A stretch of DNA of 64,000 bases from Acinetobacter sp. ANC 4178 (GTDB taxonomy: Bacteria > Pseudomonadota > Gammaproteobacteria > Pseudomonadales > Moraxellaceae): NCBI RefSeq assembly GCF_004331175.1, contig NZ_SJOD01000001.1:310001-374000 (forward strand), read 5' to 3'. Positions 31,023-39,840 of the stretch are shown here, piece by piece; the stretch's first letter is position 1, and the number at the start of each line of letters is the position of its first letter. Below the pieces are notes generated by a model that saw nothing but the letters and a program-made list of their open reading frames with translations, was not told the DNA's origin and did not search any database. The position numbers were made by a program, and so were the translations under genes.

Positions 31023-31046
31023 GACCACCATGTGGGTGGTCTTTTT
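31023..31046 (+). terminator. terminator in front of the left 2TM gene
   Basis: GACCACC-atgtg-GGTGGTC followed by five T residues. It points right and lies directly before the shared promoter-like element, insulating the gene at 31,094. Confidence 0.75.
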
Positions 31047-31065
31047 AGAGTAGCTTAGATACTAT
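31044..31065 (+). promoter_or_regulatory. shared accessory-gene element, copy 1
   Basis: Contains AGTAGCTTAGATACTAT, identical to copies before the BRCT gene (59,797) and before the right-hand membrane-protein operon (63,143); 22 bases are identical to the latter. TACTAT is a possible -10 hexamer. The downstream gene starts 28 bases on. Confidence 0.65.
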
Positions 31066-31093
31066 TGCTGGGTCAAGTGGGGACAAGCGTATA

Positions 31094-32191
31094 ATGAAAA
31101 CTTTCTTAGCGATATTAACAATTCTTAATTTTATATTTATCATTGATCTTATATTCTTTAATTCATATTGTATAAAAAAAGTACGTTATTTAAAAAAATT
31201 CATTCCGAATATAATCAAAAAATTAATAGATAGTTTCAAAGATTTAGTTTATAGAAAGCTTTTCAATGAAGAAGAGAAAAAAGAAAAATTTAATAATGAC
31301 AGGTTTAAACTTGCTAAACCTGAGCCAAGCTTAATAGAGTCTGCAGAGAACTTAAAAATCGAGATATTAAGTTATATAAATAAGAAACCGAATTTTTTAT
31401 TAGAAAATTACCCGCCACATCAAACTATTTATAGTCTTAAACATAGAATCGAGAATCTCACTACAAATGAAGTCTATCTACTTGAAACTATTAAAAATGG
31501 ACTAATAAAAATTAATTACGATCAAGTAGAAGACAGAGAACTTGCCACACATTATATAGAGATTATTACACTGTTGGAAAGTTACGATTCTATACATTCT
31601 AGTTATAAAAATGGAATGAAAAATTTTTATGATTCTGTTTGGCAAGAACTTAATAGTGAAATCAATAAGTTTAGAAGATTAAATGAAGTGCTAAAAAATG
31701 CAAAAACAAGTCATGTATACCAAAAATCTGAAAGACAGTCCTCACTCGCTTTTTATATATATTTAGGTTTAGCTCTTATTACAATCGTACTTACAGTTTT
31801 ATTCTCAATATTTATTTTAGAACAAAAAAAATATTTTAAAACTATTTTAGAAATAGATAACTATGATTATTGGGCTTTAAAATTAACAGGTATATTCATT
31901 TCAATTACTCTAATCACTTTTCTTATCAAGCAAGCTGTACACTATCAGAAGAAAAAAGATCAAGCACAACGTATACGTTTAGAACTCGATGCGCTACCAA
32001 CATATATATTTGATTTGGAGGAAAAAGATAAAAAGAATATTCGTAAGGAACTTATTCCAAAATATTTCGGAAACAATAGTGATCTAACAACATTAAATGA
32101 AATTGGTAATATTGTAACTGAACAGCTTAAAACATCATCTGATGTCGCCAAGTCATCCGCTGAAGTCATCAAGGCACTAACACCCAAATAA
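31094..32191 (+). CDS. 2TM accessory membrane protein, KYFG family, copy A
   Basis: 365 residues. N-terminal hydrophobic helix (about 3-23), a long charged helical region, two membrane helices (about 216-242 and 259-278), then a cytosolic 87-residue C-terminal block (279-365) with HYQ, IRKEL and KYFG (323-326). The same block, gapless through KYFG, closes two right-hand genes. Layout resembles 2TM effector proteins of bacterial conflict systems (SLATT-like); that is inference from architecture. AT-rich, single gene, own promoter-like element and terminator. Confidence 0.7.
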   Translation: MKTFLAILTILNFIFIIDLIFFNSYCIKKVRYLKKFIPNIIKKLIDSFKDLVYRKLFNEEEKKEKFNNDRFKLAKPEPSLIESAENLKIEILSYINKKPNFLLENYPPHQTIYSLKHRIENLTTNEVYLLETIKNGLIKINYDQVEDRELATHYIEIITLLESYDSIHSSYKNGMKNFYDSVWQELNSEINKFRRLNEVLKNAKTSHVYQKSERQSSLAFYIYLGLALITIVLTVLFSIFILEQKKYFKTILEIDNYDYWALKLTGIFISITLITFLIKQAVHYQKKKDQAQRIRLELDALPTYIFDLEEKDKKNIRKELIPKYFGNNSDLTTLNEIGNIVTEQLKTSSDVAKSSAEVIKALTPK

Positions 32192-32217
32192 GTGGTAGAA
32201 ATTATTTTGGAATTAAA

Positions 32218-32247
32218 AAAGGTGAGTCCTGACAGAAACTCACCTTT
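32218..32247. terminator. terminator between copy A and RloB
   Basis: AAAGGTGAGT-N10-ACTCACCTTT followed by T residues, between converging genes. Confidence 0.85.
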
Positions 32248-32270
32248 TTTTAAATGGAAACTAGCGAAAT

Positions 32271-33272
32271 TTAAGAGTTAGCACATTTTTTTTGTTCTTC
32301 CTCATTAATTTGTTCATCTAATATTTCTTCCATTCCCAATATTAGACGGTTCTGCAACTCATTTAAATACTGTCTCATAAACTTAATTCTGAAAATATTC
32401 ACTTTAGTCAACTTGTTACTATTAGAAAGTAAAGTTGCTAACTGAGGTTCATATTCTTTATTAATACTATCCAGAAAAGATTGGAGCTTTCCTAGTTTTT
32501 TCTCAAAATTATCATTGATAGGAAGATAACGTTCCACAGTAATAGAAAATTCAAAAATTGGATCTAAAACAGACTTGACCTGCAACCCAACCTCTTTAAC
32601 ATTTAATAGATATGAAACAAGAAAATGAGCTTCTGTAGAAGGATTATTTTCGGCTGTAGAATCAGCATCTTTTAGTGCTCTTTCCGCATGAATCATTGCC
32701 GTATCTAACAACTTCTTTCCATCAAAAATAGAATAGACTTTGTCTTTACCTTTCCCGTAGCTTCCTTCGAGTTTTTCTTTCCAATGTTGTTGTAATAAGT
32801 CATAGCAAAGATCACCTGAACTTTTCCGTTGGGTTTCAACAAATGGAGCTCGAGTATAGGTTAAATGACATAAATACCAATATTCAAATGAAGGATAAGA
32901 TTTTATGGGTATAAGAATCATTTTATTTGACTTCTTATTATACTCATCTATCATTTGAAGTGCTGGATAGAAGTTAGGATGCTTATCTCTATCAACAATA
33001 CAAAATGCTATATCAAAAAGCTTACTCTGATTTTTTTCTGCAACTGATTCTTCATATAGCTTTATTGCATGCTTTACTACTGATACAGGATCAGACCCAC
33101 AATCACCTGTGATTTCAACATTTGTAGATGAAAGTTTTTCTTTAGACCGTAAATCTTTGAAATAAAGTGGTTCTGTTTTTTCACCTTCAGTAACAATAAG
33201 GATTAAATCAAATGGATCTCTTCTTACACCATTTCTTGCTAAATTAATATTTTTTCTTCGACTTTGTATCAC
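32271..33272 (-). CDS. rloB: RloB-like protein (AbiLii-type, Toprim-like)
   Basis: 333 residues from a GTG at 33272 with GAGG eight bases upstream. RloB-family hallmarks: basic start, LILIVTEGEKTEPLYFKDL (about 22-40) with the acidic Toprim-like glutamate, DIAFCIVDRDKHPNF (about 89-103) and SYPSFEYWYLCH (about 124-135). RloB proteins act with an ATPase partner in anti-phage systems such as lactococcal AbiL; PARIS has a similar ATPase plus Toprim pairing. It follows rloA by five bases. A nuclease role is inferred. Confidence 0.82.
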   Translation of the reverse strand: MIQSRRKNINLARNGVRRDPFDLILIVTEGEKTEPLYFKDLRSKEKLSSTNVEITGDCGSDPVSVVKHAIKLYEESVAEKNQSKLFDIAFCIVDRDKHPNFYPALQMIDEYNKKSNKMILIPIKSYPSFEYWYLCHLTYTRAPFVETQRKSSGDLCYDLLQQHWKEKLEGSYGKGKDKVYSIFDGKKLLDTAMIHAERALKDADSTAENNPSTEAHFLVSYLLNVKEVGLQVKSVLDPIFEFSITVERYLPINDNFEKKLGKLQSFLDSINKEYEPQLATLLSNSNKLTKVNIFRIKFMRQYLNELQNRLILGMEEILDEQINEEEQKKCANS

Positions 33273-33277
33273 TTCGA

Positions 33278-34597
33278 TTATTCCTCAAATTCAATTACAA
33301 GATCTTCTGGGAATTTAAATTTATTGATAATTGGTTTACCACCATATCTACCAGATAAATAACTCTCTTCAATATCTTCTCTATTCTTATGAGGACTAAA
33401 ATCGGTTAATGGGTAAAGTGTTGTTGATTTATCTTTATTCTTCTCACAAAACCAGATTTGATCTCTACGTAATAAATCTTTACGCAATGCTGATGTTTCA
33501 TGTGTTGTTATAATTAACTGTGCATTTTTTTTATTTTCACTAGAATTAAAAATACTAATAAGGTATCGAACTAAGTCTGGATGTAAACTTTTATTCAATT
33601 CATCAATTACTAATATATATCCTTTTAATAAGGCAATAAATATTAATACAGAAAATTCAAATAATTTTTGAGTTCCATCAGATTCATCATCAAGTTCAAT
33701 TCTAATACTTTTTCCATTTTCATCTGTATGAATAAAATATGCCATTAAATGATCTTCAAAATCTTCTTTGATTTTTTCTTTCAGCTCATCTGGAAATTCA
33801 TCTGGAAAATTCTCGAAACTAATATTATGTTTTTTAATAACAATATCATCTACATCAATATCAGCATGTTTTAAAAAATCAATAACTAAGTTTTTCAGTA
33901 TTTCATTTTCTTTACAAAAGCTAATAGCTGGTTGATTGTTTAATCTATCACTAGTAATAACTTTTAGACTCTCTGAAAACCATTCATAAATAGGTTTTAA
34001 TTGTTCACTATTAAGCTGCACTGCAATTGATAAAAATAACTGATCTATTCTTGTACTTTTTTTCCAAGTATTCTTCTCACCTTTTAGAAAATTAGATTCT
34101 TTAAGCCAAACATACTCCTCTGTATCCTCATCAAAAACTCTATGAAACCATGCTTGTTCACGTTTCTTGGGATAAATACTTAACCACTCTTCTATAATTT
34201 GTTTTTTATTTGCAGAAAAACCATAATCTGCACGAACTGGTCTTAATTCTCCAGTTTCTTCATCAGGTAAATTCACTACAAAACTTACACTGAAAGTTGT
34301 AGGTTGCTCCGAAAAGACCGAATCTAATAAAAATGGTTCTACAGGAAGATTCTTATTGATTTTTTTATGAGCTGAATTTTCAACAATTGATGCCATGCAC
34401 TTTAATGCTTTCAATACATTAGACTTACCTGATGCATTTGCTCCATAAATAACAGAACTTCTCAATAACATAGGTACTAATGGTGCTTCTGTTTCAAAAT
34501 AATTTTCAGACATCTCATTTGAAGAGTCTTTAACTATTGAAAGCGTCTGTTCTCCCTTGATAGATCTAAAATTTTCAACAGAAAATTGTATTAACAT
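33278..34597 (-). CDS. rloA: RloA-like AAA ATPase (AbiLi-type)
   Basis: 439 residues from the ATG at 34597, which has AAGGG ten bases upstream; a TTG three codons earlier is too close to it. N-terminal FSVENFRSIKG, Walker A GANASGKS (about 52-59), Walker B LVIDELNKSLHP (about 329-340) and the His switch TTHET (about 365). This is the AAA15/OLD-like ATPase class that pairs with RloB. It likely senses infection and licenses RloB. It is AT-rich relative to virion genes, as expected of cargo. Confidence 0.85.
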   Translation of the reverse strand: MLIQFSVENFRSIKGEQTLSIVKDSSNEMSENYFETEAPLVPMLLRSSVIYGANASGKSNVLKALKCMASIVENSAHKKINKNLPVEPFLLDSVFSEQPTTFSVSFVVNLPDEETGELRPVRADYGFSANKKQIIEEWLSIYPKKREQAWFHRVFDEDTEEYVWLKESNFLKGEKNTWKKSTRIDQLFLSIAVQLNSEQLKPIYEWFSESLKVITSDRLNNQPAISFCKENEILKNLVIDFLKHADIDVDDIVIKKHNISFENFPDEFPDELKEKIKEDFEDHLMAYFIHTDENGKSIRIELDDESDGTQKLFEFSVLIFIALLKGYILVIDELNKSLHPDLVRYLISIFNSSENKKNAQLIITTHETSALRKDLLRRDQIWFCEKNKDKSTTLYPLTDFSPHKNREDIEESYLSGRYGGKPIINKFKFPEDLVIEFEE

Positions 34598-34622
34598 TAA
34601 TTTCAACCCTTTTATAAATCAT

Positions 34623-34661
34623 TTTTTGGTAATTTTTACCAAAAATAGCAGTTTAATTATA
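34623..34661 (-). promoter_or_regulatory. rloAB promoter and operator-like palindrome
   Basis: A minus-strand -10 TATAAT (34661-34656) is followed by a perfect dyad TTTTTGGTAA-N3-TTACCAAAAA (34623-34645) in the predicted 5' leader. It is a candidate repressor site. The -35 is weak. Confidence 0.5.
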
Positions 34662-34822
34662 TTATTTCTATACTTTAAGTCTAGTTTTTTTAGCGTTTCT
34701 ACACATAGAAGCTAATAACAGTCACGTTAAACTACTGATTGATCGGATTCACAATCCTAGCACGAGTAGGACCCTATCTTTTACCTGTAGACCTCAGATG
34801 CCTCCATACATTGCGATCTCAC

Positions 34823-34930
34823 TTATCTTCCAAAACTATAAGCCAGCGCGCAAATAAATGGACTTACTGCAATCAAAAGAATTGCTGTCCCAATACAAAA
34901 TCTTAAATATGGCGATAACTTTATTTCCAT
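34823..34930 (-). CDS. 35-residue membrane protein after the portal gene
   Basis: ATG at 34930 with AGGAG nine bases upstream, stop at 34823. The product has one membrane helix (about 10-31, CIGTAILLIAVSPFICALAY). It is the last gene of the leftward terminase-portal unit. Function unknown. The good ribosome site supports translation. Confidence 0.55.
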   Translation of the reverse strand: MEIKLSPYLRFCIGTAILLIAVSPFICALAYSFGR

Positions 34931-34952
34931 TTTTATTCTCCTTACGACTTCT

Positions 34953-35981
34953 TCATTTTTCATTTAAAAGCTTGCCTCTTACTTCAGCATAAGACTTAAA
35001 CGTAATGAGCTTCTGCCCTGCCCATTCATTCACCTGATCTGCTATACGGTGCTGAAGCGGAATAATTTCCGAGTTCCAATGTACCTGCTCTGCTTCCGTA
35101 ATCGACCCAAAACCACCCGTATTATTGGGAATAATGCCAAGTAACTGAGGCGGTGTACGCATAGCCGCCAAAATGTCATCCCGCGTAATGGACTTAATAT
35201 GTGCAAACTCATCCTTGGCTGCCACTTCCGACACAGGTATCAACTTAATACCATCGGGCTTCCCACTCGGTGAATACAAAAACAGATTTCTAAAGTTCCC
35301 TGGTCCTTTACTGTCTTTGAGTGCCTGACGTAAATTGTTTACATCGTCTTCATTCTGCTGCGGATCGGTCAGGTACAAAATAAACCCAACATGAGAACCA
35401 TTGTTATAGTATTTACGACGGAACAAAGTCGCGGATTCATTCAACCAAGCAGACTGCAAAGCCGCCAAATATTCAGGTGTGCCATACACTTCCTGATTAA
35501 TATCGCACTCACGTACCTGAAAAACTGAATCTCGCTCAAAATGGTGATACTTCCAGTTTTCCGTAATCATTAAAAATTCTTTCGGGTCTTGTTTACGTCG
35601 CATGTATTTGGCTAAAGGCGTGGTTACCTGCACCACTTGGTTAGAGCGACTTTTTATGGCTTCTACATAGCCCATTCCAAACACCAAAAAGTCCATAACC
35701 AATTGTTCGAATGATTTAGAAGACATCAACTTGTTAGGCTTAAAAGCAGAAACCAACTGATTACGCTTATAAATAATGGCGGTCGACAAATAAGGCGTAG
35801 AACGGAAAGACTTTGCCAAACCCTCTAAACTCACTGGCGGTTCATAGTAAGTACCATTCCAGTACACCTGAAACATGCTCATGTAGTCATGCGTATTTAA
35901 AACAGGTTCAGGGTCACCGAAGGTAAAGGCTTGAATGCCATTGTTTTGTGCCACAACAGGCAAGTTTTGAGTCTCAGACAT
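34953..35981 (-). CDS. portal protein (P2 gpQ family)
   Basis: 342 residues. It matches P2 gpQ: FQVYWNGTYYEPPVSLEGLAKSF early, FLVFGMGYVEAIKSRSNQV in the middle, DPQQNEDDVNNLRQALKDSKG and MRTPPQLLGIIPNNTGGFGSI near the end. Twelve copies form the head vertex through which DNA is packaged. ATG overlaps the terminase stop by one base (TAATG). Confidence 0.93.
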   Translation of the reverse strand: MSETQNLPVVAQNNGIQAFTFGDPEPVLNTHDYMSMFQVYWNGTYYEPPVSLEGLAKSFRSTPYLSTAIIYKRNQLVSAFKPNKLMSSKSFEQLVMDFLVFGMGYVEAIKSRSNQVVQVTTPLAKYMRRKQDPKEFLMITENWKYHHFERDSVFQVRECDINQEVYGTPEYLAALQSAWLNESATLFRRKYYNNGSHVGFILYLTDPQQNEDDVNNLRQALKDSKGPGNFRNLFLYSPSGKPDGIKLIPVSEVAAKDEFAHIKSITRDDILAAMRTPPQLLGIIPNNTGGFGSITEAEQVHWNSEIIPLQHRIADQVNEWAGQKLITFKSYAEVRGKLLNEK

Positions 35982-37765
35982 TAGAATATTTCCATTGCAG
36001 CAGTATTGTGGACGTTACGCCCTTCCAGTGGTTCATTGGCAAAGACATGCATACACGCCCAAGCAAGGTCGGCATGCCCGACTTCTTCCGAACGTGTGGC
36101 TTCAAAAGTGAATTGACGACCTGATCCAGTCATGGTCTTTTTAATTGCCATAAAGCTTTGTGCAACATCAGTCCAGCCTGCATCAAACTCAAAACGACCT
36201 TGATGCACCACATCCATCGCTTTCAGTACCAGCATGGTTTTAACTTCGACCGAATAGCTAAAGGTGGTCAGTGCCGGGAAGAACTGGCGTACCAGTTGGG
36301 CAACGCCTGTTCCCATGCCTGTAATGTCTAAACCAATGTAGGTCACACGGTAGTTTTCACAGATTTTTTTGATGTAAGCCGCTTGTGCCTGAAAGTCCAT
36401 CCCTTTGAATTGATGACGTTCAAGTAGGCGGAATTTTGAATAATTGATAGATGGCGGTGCAATCACCACTAAACCCGCGGTGTCGCCCGATTCGGCAGGG
36501 TCATAACCGACCCATACTTCCTGATAGCCAAATGGACGAAGGGCTAATGGTTTAAAGTCTCTATCCCACAGTACCCATGAGTCCACCATGCACGGTTGCA
36601 TGACTGATAGTGGAAAGACTGAATGCCCATCATCCATGAACATACACATGAGCAAGTTGGCAAAACTTTCTGCCGAATACTCAAAGCGTAATTCATCAAT
36701 ATCGAACAGGTCACAGCCACCGCGCTCGGCATCTAAAATAGTGACAATTTGTCGCCAAATTTTGTCTTCACAGAGTCGACCATCTTTTAAGGCTTCATGG
36801 CTGACATCAATATTCAGCCGTTTGTCTTTGGCTCTACCTTTGTTAAAGATTTCCCCTGTCCAGAAGTTATAGGCTTCGTGGCTTTTTGAAGATGGTGTGG
36901 AGAAATAGGTTTTGCGCCAACGTTTATGCATAGCCATACCAGAGGCAACTTTCTGTAAAGTCTGGAAGCCATGCACCCAAAAGTATTCATCGAAATAAAA
37001 ATTGCCGTGGAAGCCCTGAGCAGTTTTGGCGTTGGTGCCTAAGAATATAAGTTCTGAAGGTGGACCTTCTTCAAAGTTCAGTACGATTGGATCGCCTTGT
37101 AAATCGAGATCAATCGACTCTGCGGCAAAAGACTTAATGTAGGATTTGAAAACGTGTGCCTGTGCTTTGGAAGCAGAAAGGAAAATCTGATTGCCCCCGC
37201 CTGTAATGGCATCGACAAAGGCTTCACGCCCGAAGTAATAGGTTGCCCCAATTTGGCGGCTTTTTAAGATATTACGTGAACGCTGATTTTTGGCTTTGAA
37301 CCATGTGCGTTGGTAATCGAACAGCCCTTCTTCAAAATCTGCCTGAACCTTTTCAATCATTGCCTGAGTAATGAGATTACGCTTCGGCATTTTTTTCGGT
37401 TTGGCATTACGGTTTTGAATTTTTGGGTTAATGTCGGCTTCATTACCGCCATCGGTCAGGTATTTTTCGCGTCGTGCGTATTTGTCTTTTTGACGTTCTA
37501 ACAGGTCGATTTCTTTAAAATCGCCTGGTGTTTTCTTATCTAATAAATACAAGGTACACAAACGGGCTTCGAGTGCCTGTGCTGCAATTCCTTCAGGTGC
37601 ATCTTTGTCCCATTCGTCACGGGCTTTCCATGAGTGAACGGTCTTTTCATTTTCCTGTAGGTATTCCGCAATACTGCTAATACGCCAACCCATCCAGTAA
37701 AGGAACTTTGCCTTTACTCGGTTGTCGAAAGTTAGCTCGAAGCGTTCGGTGTCAAATGTATTCAT
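35981..37765 (-). CDS. terminase ATPase subunit (P2 gpP family)
   Basis: 594 residues from the ATG at 37765 (MNTFDTERFEL); an upstream start would lie in the regulatory dyad. N-terminal helix-turn-helix (about 15-45, WRISSIAEYLQENEKTVHSW), ATPase region with KSRQIGATYYFGREA and FYFDEYFW, and a C-terminal nuclease with WVGYDPAESGDTAGLVV, GLDITGMGTG and HADLAWA. It cuts cos and drives packaging with gpM. Confidence 0.93.
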   Translation of the reverse strand: MNTFDTERFELTFDNRVKAKFLYWMGWRISSIAEYLQENEKTVHSWKARDEWDKDAPEGIAAQALEARLCTLYLLDKKTPGDFKEIDLLERQKDKYARREKYLTDGGNEADINPKIQNRNAKPKKMPKRNLITQAMIEKVQADFEEGLFDYQRTWFKAKNQRSRNILKSRQIGATYYFGREAFVDAITGGGNQIFLSASKAQAHVFKSYIKSFAAESIDLDLQGDPIVLNFEEGPPSELIFLGTNAKTAQGFHGNFYFDEYFWVHGFQTLQKVASGMAMHKRWRKTYFSTPSSKSHEAYNFWTGEIFNKGRAKDKRLNIDVSHEALKDGRLCEDKIWRQIVTILDAERGGCDLFDIDELRFEYSAESFANLLMCMFMDDGHSVFPLSVMQPCMVDSWVLWDRDFKPLALRPFGYQEVWVGYDPAESGDTAGLVVIAPPSINYSKFRLLERHQFKGMDFQAQAAYIKKICENYRVTYIGLDITGMGTGVAQLVRQFFPALTTFSYSVEVKTMLVLKAMDVVHQGRFEFDAGWTDVAQSFMAIKKTMTGSGRQFTFEATRSEEVGHADLAWACMHVFANEPLEGRNVHNTAAMEIF

Positions 37766-37809
37766 GCGCCAATTAAAGCAACGCACTTTGCACAATGCTT
37801 GATTTCGCT

Positions 37810-37832
37810 TTTGTAGCATCCCCTCTTACAAA
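37810..37832. promoter_or_regulatory. Ogr-type activator dyad 1 (terminase/portal)
   Basis: TTTGTA-GCATCCCCTCT-TACAAA. Its centre lies about 56 bases from the terminase start. Resembles the P2 late-promoter dyad (TGT-N12-ACA), though here TGT and ACA are 13 apart. Confidence 0.7.
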
Positions 37833-37838
37833 GAGGAT

Positions 37839-37979
37839 TTATTTAAGAGTTTGGATAACGTTGGCAATAGCTGTAAGGATTGGAGCAAGTTGGGTAATTA
37901 AAATGCCAAGTAAAATGTAGGCAAACTGGATATACGTCCAAATACGTAATTCCTTATTTTTAGCTAGTTTTTCCATCAT
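37839..37979 (-). CDS. 46-residue membrane protein
   Basis: ATG at 37979 to TAA at 37839. One membrane helix and an amphipathic tail (YIQFAYILLGILITQLAP, about 16-33). The start overlaps the stop of the 59-residue gene (ATGATG/TGA). It sits between two activator dyads, upstream of the terminase gene. Function unknown; pairs with the preceding gene. Confidence 0.5.
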   Translation of the reverse strand: MMEKLAKNKELRIWTYIQFAYILLGILITQLAPILTAIANVIQTLK

Positions 37980-38155
37980 TGTGGAAGCCCTACATAAAAT
38001 AAAACTATCGTTAAAAGTGTTTTCGTCACCATCAGGGCTATTGCGATAAAAGCGAGATTCCAGAATATTTTCACAAAACTTTCTGGTTTTAAGTTCATGG
38101 CTTCCATTGTCGCTCCTAGAAACTTAACTAAAAATTTAGTATTGTTATGACTCAT
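37976..38155 (-). CDS. 59-residue membrane protein
   Basis: ATG at 38155 with AAGGATC upstream, stop at 37976. A hydrophobic stretch (about 30-57, IFWNLAFIAIALMVTKTLLT and on) probably forms one long or two short helices. Translationally coupled to the 46-residue gene. Function unknown. Confidence 0.5.
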   Translation of the reverse strand: MSHNNTKFLVKFLGATMEAMNLKPESFVKIFWNLAFIAIALMVTKTLLTIVLFYVGLPQ

Positions 38156-38190
38156 ATTTTTGATCCTTACTTGAACTAAGGGTTGGAAAT

Positions 38191-38226
38191 AAAAAAGCCA
38201 AGAATTGCCGTTCTTGGCTTTTTGCT
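38191..38226. terminator. terminator right of the small-membrane-protein pair
   Basis: AAAAGCCAAGAA-N6-TTCTTGGCTTTT with an A run on the left and T run on the right, so it may work both ways. It lies between dyad 2 and the leftward gene pair. Confidence 0.75.
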
Positions 38227-38272
38227 TTTGTGCTTATTATTCAGTTTTTATCGCACCGATCATTCTTTGTAT

Positions 38273-38295
38273 TTTGTAGCATCCCCTCTTACAAA
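38273..38295. promoter_or_regulatory. Ogr-type activator dyad 2
   Basis: Same 23 bases as dyad 1. The next bases (AGGATTTcTTaAAGA) also resemble those after dyad 1, suggesting a duplicated segment. It is flanked by terminators on both sides, so its target is unclear. Confidence 0.65.
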
Positions 38296-38326
38296 AGGAT
38301 TTCTTAAAGAACATCTTGTGAAAATT

Positions 38327-38372
38327 CCAAAAAAAAATAATGCTCAGATAATTTTCATCATCTGAGCATTAT
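38327..38372 (-). terminator. terminator of the 79-residue gene
   Basis: A perfect 13-bp stem (38337-38349 with 38360-38372) followed on the minus strand by nine T residues. Confidence 0.85.
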
Positions 38373-38392
38373 GGACAGTTTTAATAAGTAAT

Positions 38393-38632
38393 TTAATTCA
38401 GTTTTGAAACATAAATCTCGTAATGAGGAGGTTCATTCGTATTTGAAATTACTTCATCGACTAGGTACTTTTCAACAATTCCATCGGGCAATGAATGGTG
38501 AAGAAAATCCCCCTCTTCTACAAGTGTATTTATATCTTTACTGGTGATCAGTATTGACTCAACGATACAACTTTTTAAAACAAACTCTTCTTCCGTACCG
38601 TTTTTTATTAACTTTAAATCTATTCTATTCAT
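38393..38632 (-). CDS. 79-residue phage accessory protein
   Basis: ATG at 38632 with AAAGGAG eleven bases upstream. Acidic; beta-rich looking, with EEGDFLHHSLPDGIVEKYLV (about 40-59) and HYEIYVSK at the end. I have a weak impression of small conserved proteins found in accessory gene clusters, but cannot name a family. It has its own terminator, so it is probably an independent cargo gene inside the divergent O/P region. Confidence 0.6.
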   Translation of the reverse strand: MNRIDLKLIKNGTEEEFVLKSCIVESILITSKDINTLVEEGDFLHHSLPDGIVEKYLVDEVISNTNEPPHYEIYVSKLN

Positions 38633-38900
38633 CACTTTAGGTCTCCTTTAAGTGATTTATTTATTCTAAAGTAAATCATTATGATTATTAGCATTCTGAT
38701 ATTAGGCTGTAAAGTAGAACTGATCACAGTTTGTATATGAGATTGTTTCAATTTATTTTTAAATTTAACTATTTGGTCTATTTTTTCTTATAAAAAAACT
38801 GGGATCATTTTGTAATTCATACCTCTAGAGTGACGTGTTAATTTTTCTACATCATTTGTGTGAATTTTCCTTAATCCATTCCCTCAAATCATACTTCCTT

Positions 38901-38923
38901 TTTGTAGCATCCCCTCTTACAAA
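38901..38923. promoter_or_regulatory. Ogr-type activator dyad 3 (head operon)
   Basis: TTTGTA-GCATCCCCTCT-TACAAA, centre 90 bases before the scaffold gene. The rest of the 38,633-39,001 gap is AT-rich with nothing else recognised. Confidence 0.75.
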
Positions 38924-39001
38924 TCCAATTTATTTACTAATGCCGTCGGACTTTTAATGATGCTCATTATTTGATGAGTAAATTCCAGAACGGTTAAACA
39001 C

Positions 39002-39823
39002 ATGACAAATAAATCTAAGTTCTTTCGTGTTGCAGTCGAAGGAGAAACTATTGATAAGCGCGTGATTGAACGCTCTTGGATTGAACAAGCTGCAAAAAAT
39101 TACAACCAGTCTGTATATGGCGCTCGTATTTGGGTTGAACACTTACGTGGTGTCATGCCCGATTCTTCCTTCCGTGCTTATGGTGATGTACTTGCTGCAA
39201 AAGCCGAAGAAGTCGACATTAACGGTGAAAAGAAGCTGGCATTGTTTGCACAAATTGATGCAACTGCTGACTTAGTGGAAATGAATAAAAAGCGCCAGAA
39301 GATTTTCACCAGTATTGAAATTGATCCGAACTTCCAAGGCAAAGGCGAGGCCTATTTGGTGGGCTTGGCTGTGACCGATTCCCCTGCCTCTATCGGCACT
39401 GAAAAATTGAGCTTTTCTAGCATGGTTGCCAAGTTTGGTGAAAATGCAGAAAAAAATGCCTTCTCAATTGCTGAAGAAGCTCAAATTGAATTTGAAGATG
39501 ACAGCAAAGGCTTATTTGCTGGAATGGTTCAGAAGTTCAGTGACCTGTTTTCTCCTCAAATTGAACAGCAAGGCGCAGAAGCCAAACTGAACTTTACCGA
39601 AGTCAAAAAAGTACTCGAGCAAATTGCAGAAACTTTTGGCAAACAAAGTACGGCTTTCTCAAAAATGCAGCAGGAACTCAACGAGCTGCAAACCAAGTAC
39701 AGCGAACTTGAACAAAAGCACAACGCCCTTTCAGATTCATTCAATCATCAACCTGACCCAAATCATCACAAGCGACCTGAAAGCACTGGGCATTCGGGCA
39801 GTAATGCTGCTGTTGTTTATTAA
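39002..39823 (+). CDS. capsid scaffold/protease (P2 gpO family)
   Basis: 273 residues. Strong match to P2 gpO: SKFFRVAVEGETIDKRVIER at the start, YGARIWVEHLRGVMPDSSFRAYGDV (about 40-64, His of the serine-protease site), KIFTSIEIDPNF (about 100-111, catalytic Ser), and YLVGLAVTDSPASIGTE. The C-terminal coiled coil (about 200-250) is the scaffold part. It assembles the procapsid then cleaves itself and gpN. Confidence 0.93.
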   Translation: MTNKSKFFRVAVEGETIDKRVIERSWIEQAAKNYNQSVYGARIWVEHLRGVMPDSSFRAYGDVLAAKAEEVDINGEKKLALFAQIDATADLVEMNKKRQKIFTSIEIDPNFQGKGEAYLVGLAVTDSPASIGTEKLSFSSMVAKFGENAEKNAFSIAEEAQIEFEDDSKGLFAGMVQKFSDLFSPQIEQQGAEAKLNFTEVKKVLEQIAETFGKQSTAFSKMQQELNELQTKYSELEQKHNALSDSFNHQPDPNHHKRPESTGHSGSNAAVVY

Positions 39824-39840
39824 CACGGAATTCTTTAATC

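Noticed and set aside
34755..34771. Hairpin TCCTA-N7-TAGGA as terminator of the portal operon
   Set aside because: Only five base pairs and no T tract on either strand.
38393..38632. Antitoxin or anti-CRISPR assignment for the 79-residue protein
   Set aside because: Size and location would fit, but there is no motif or partner gene to support either label.
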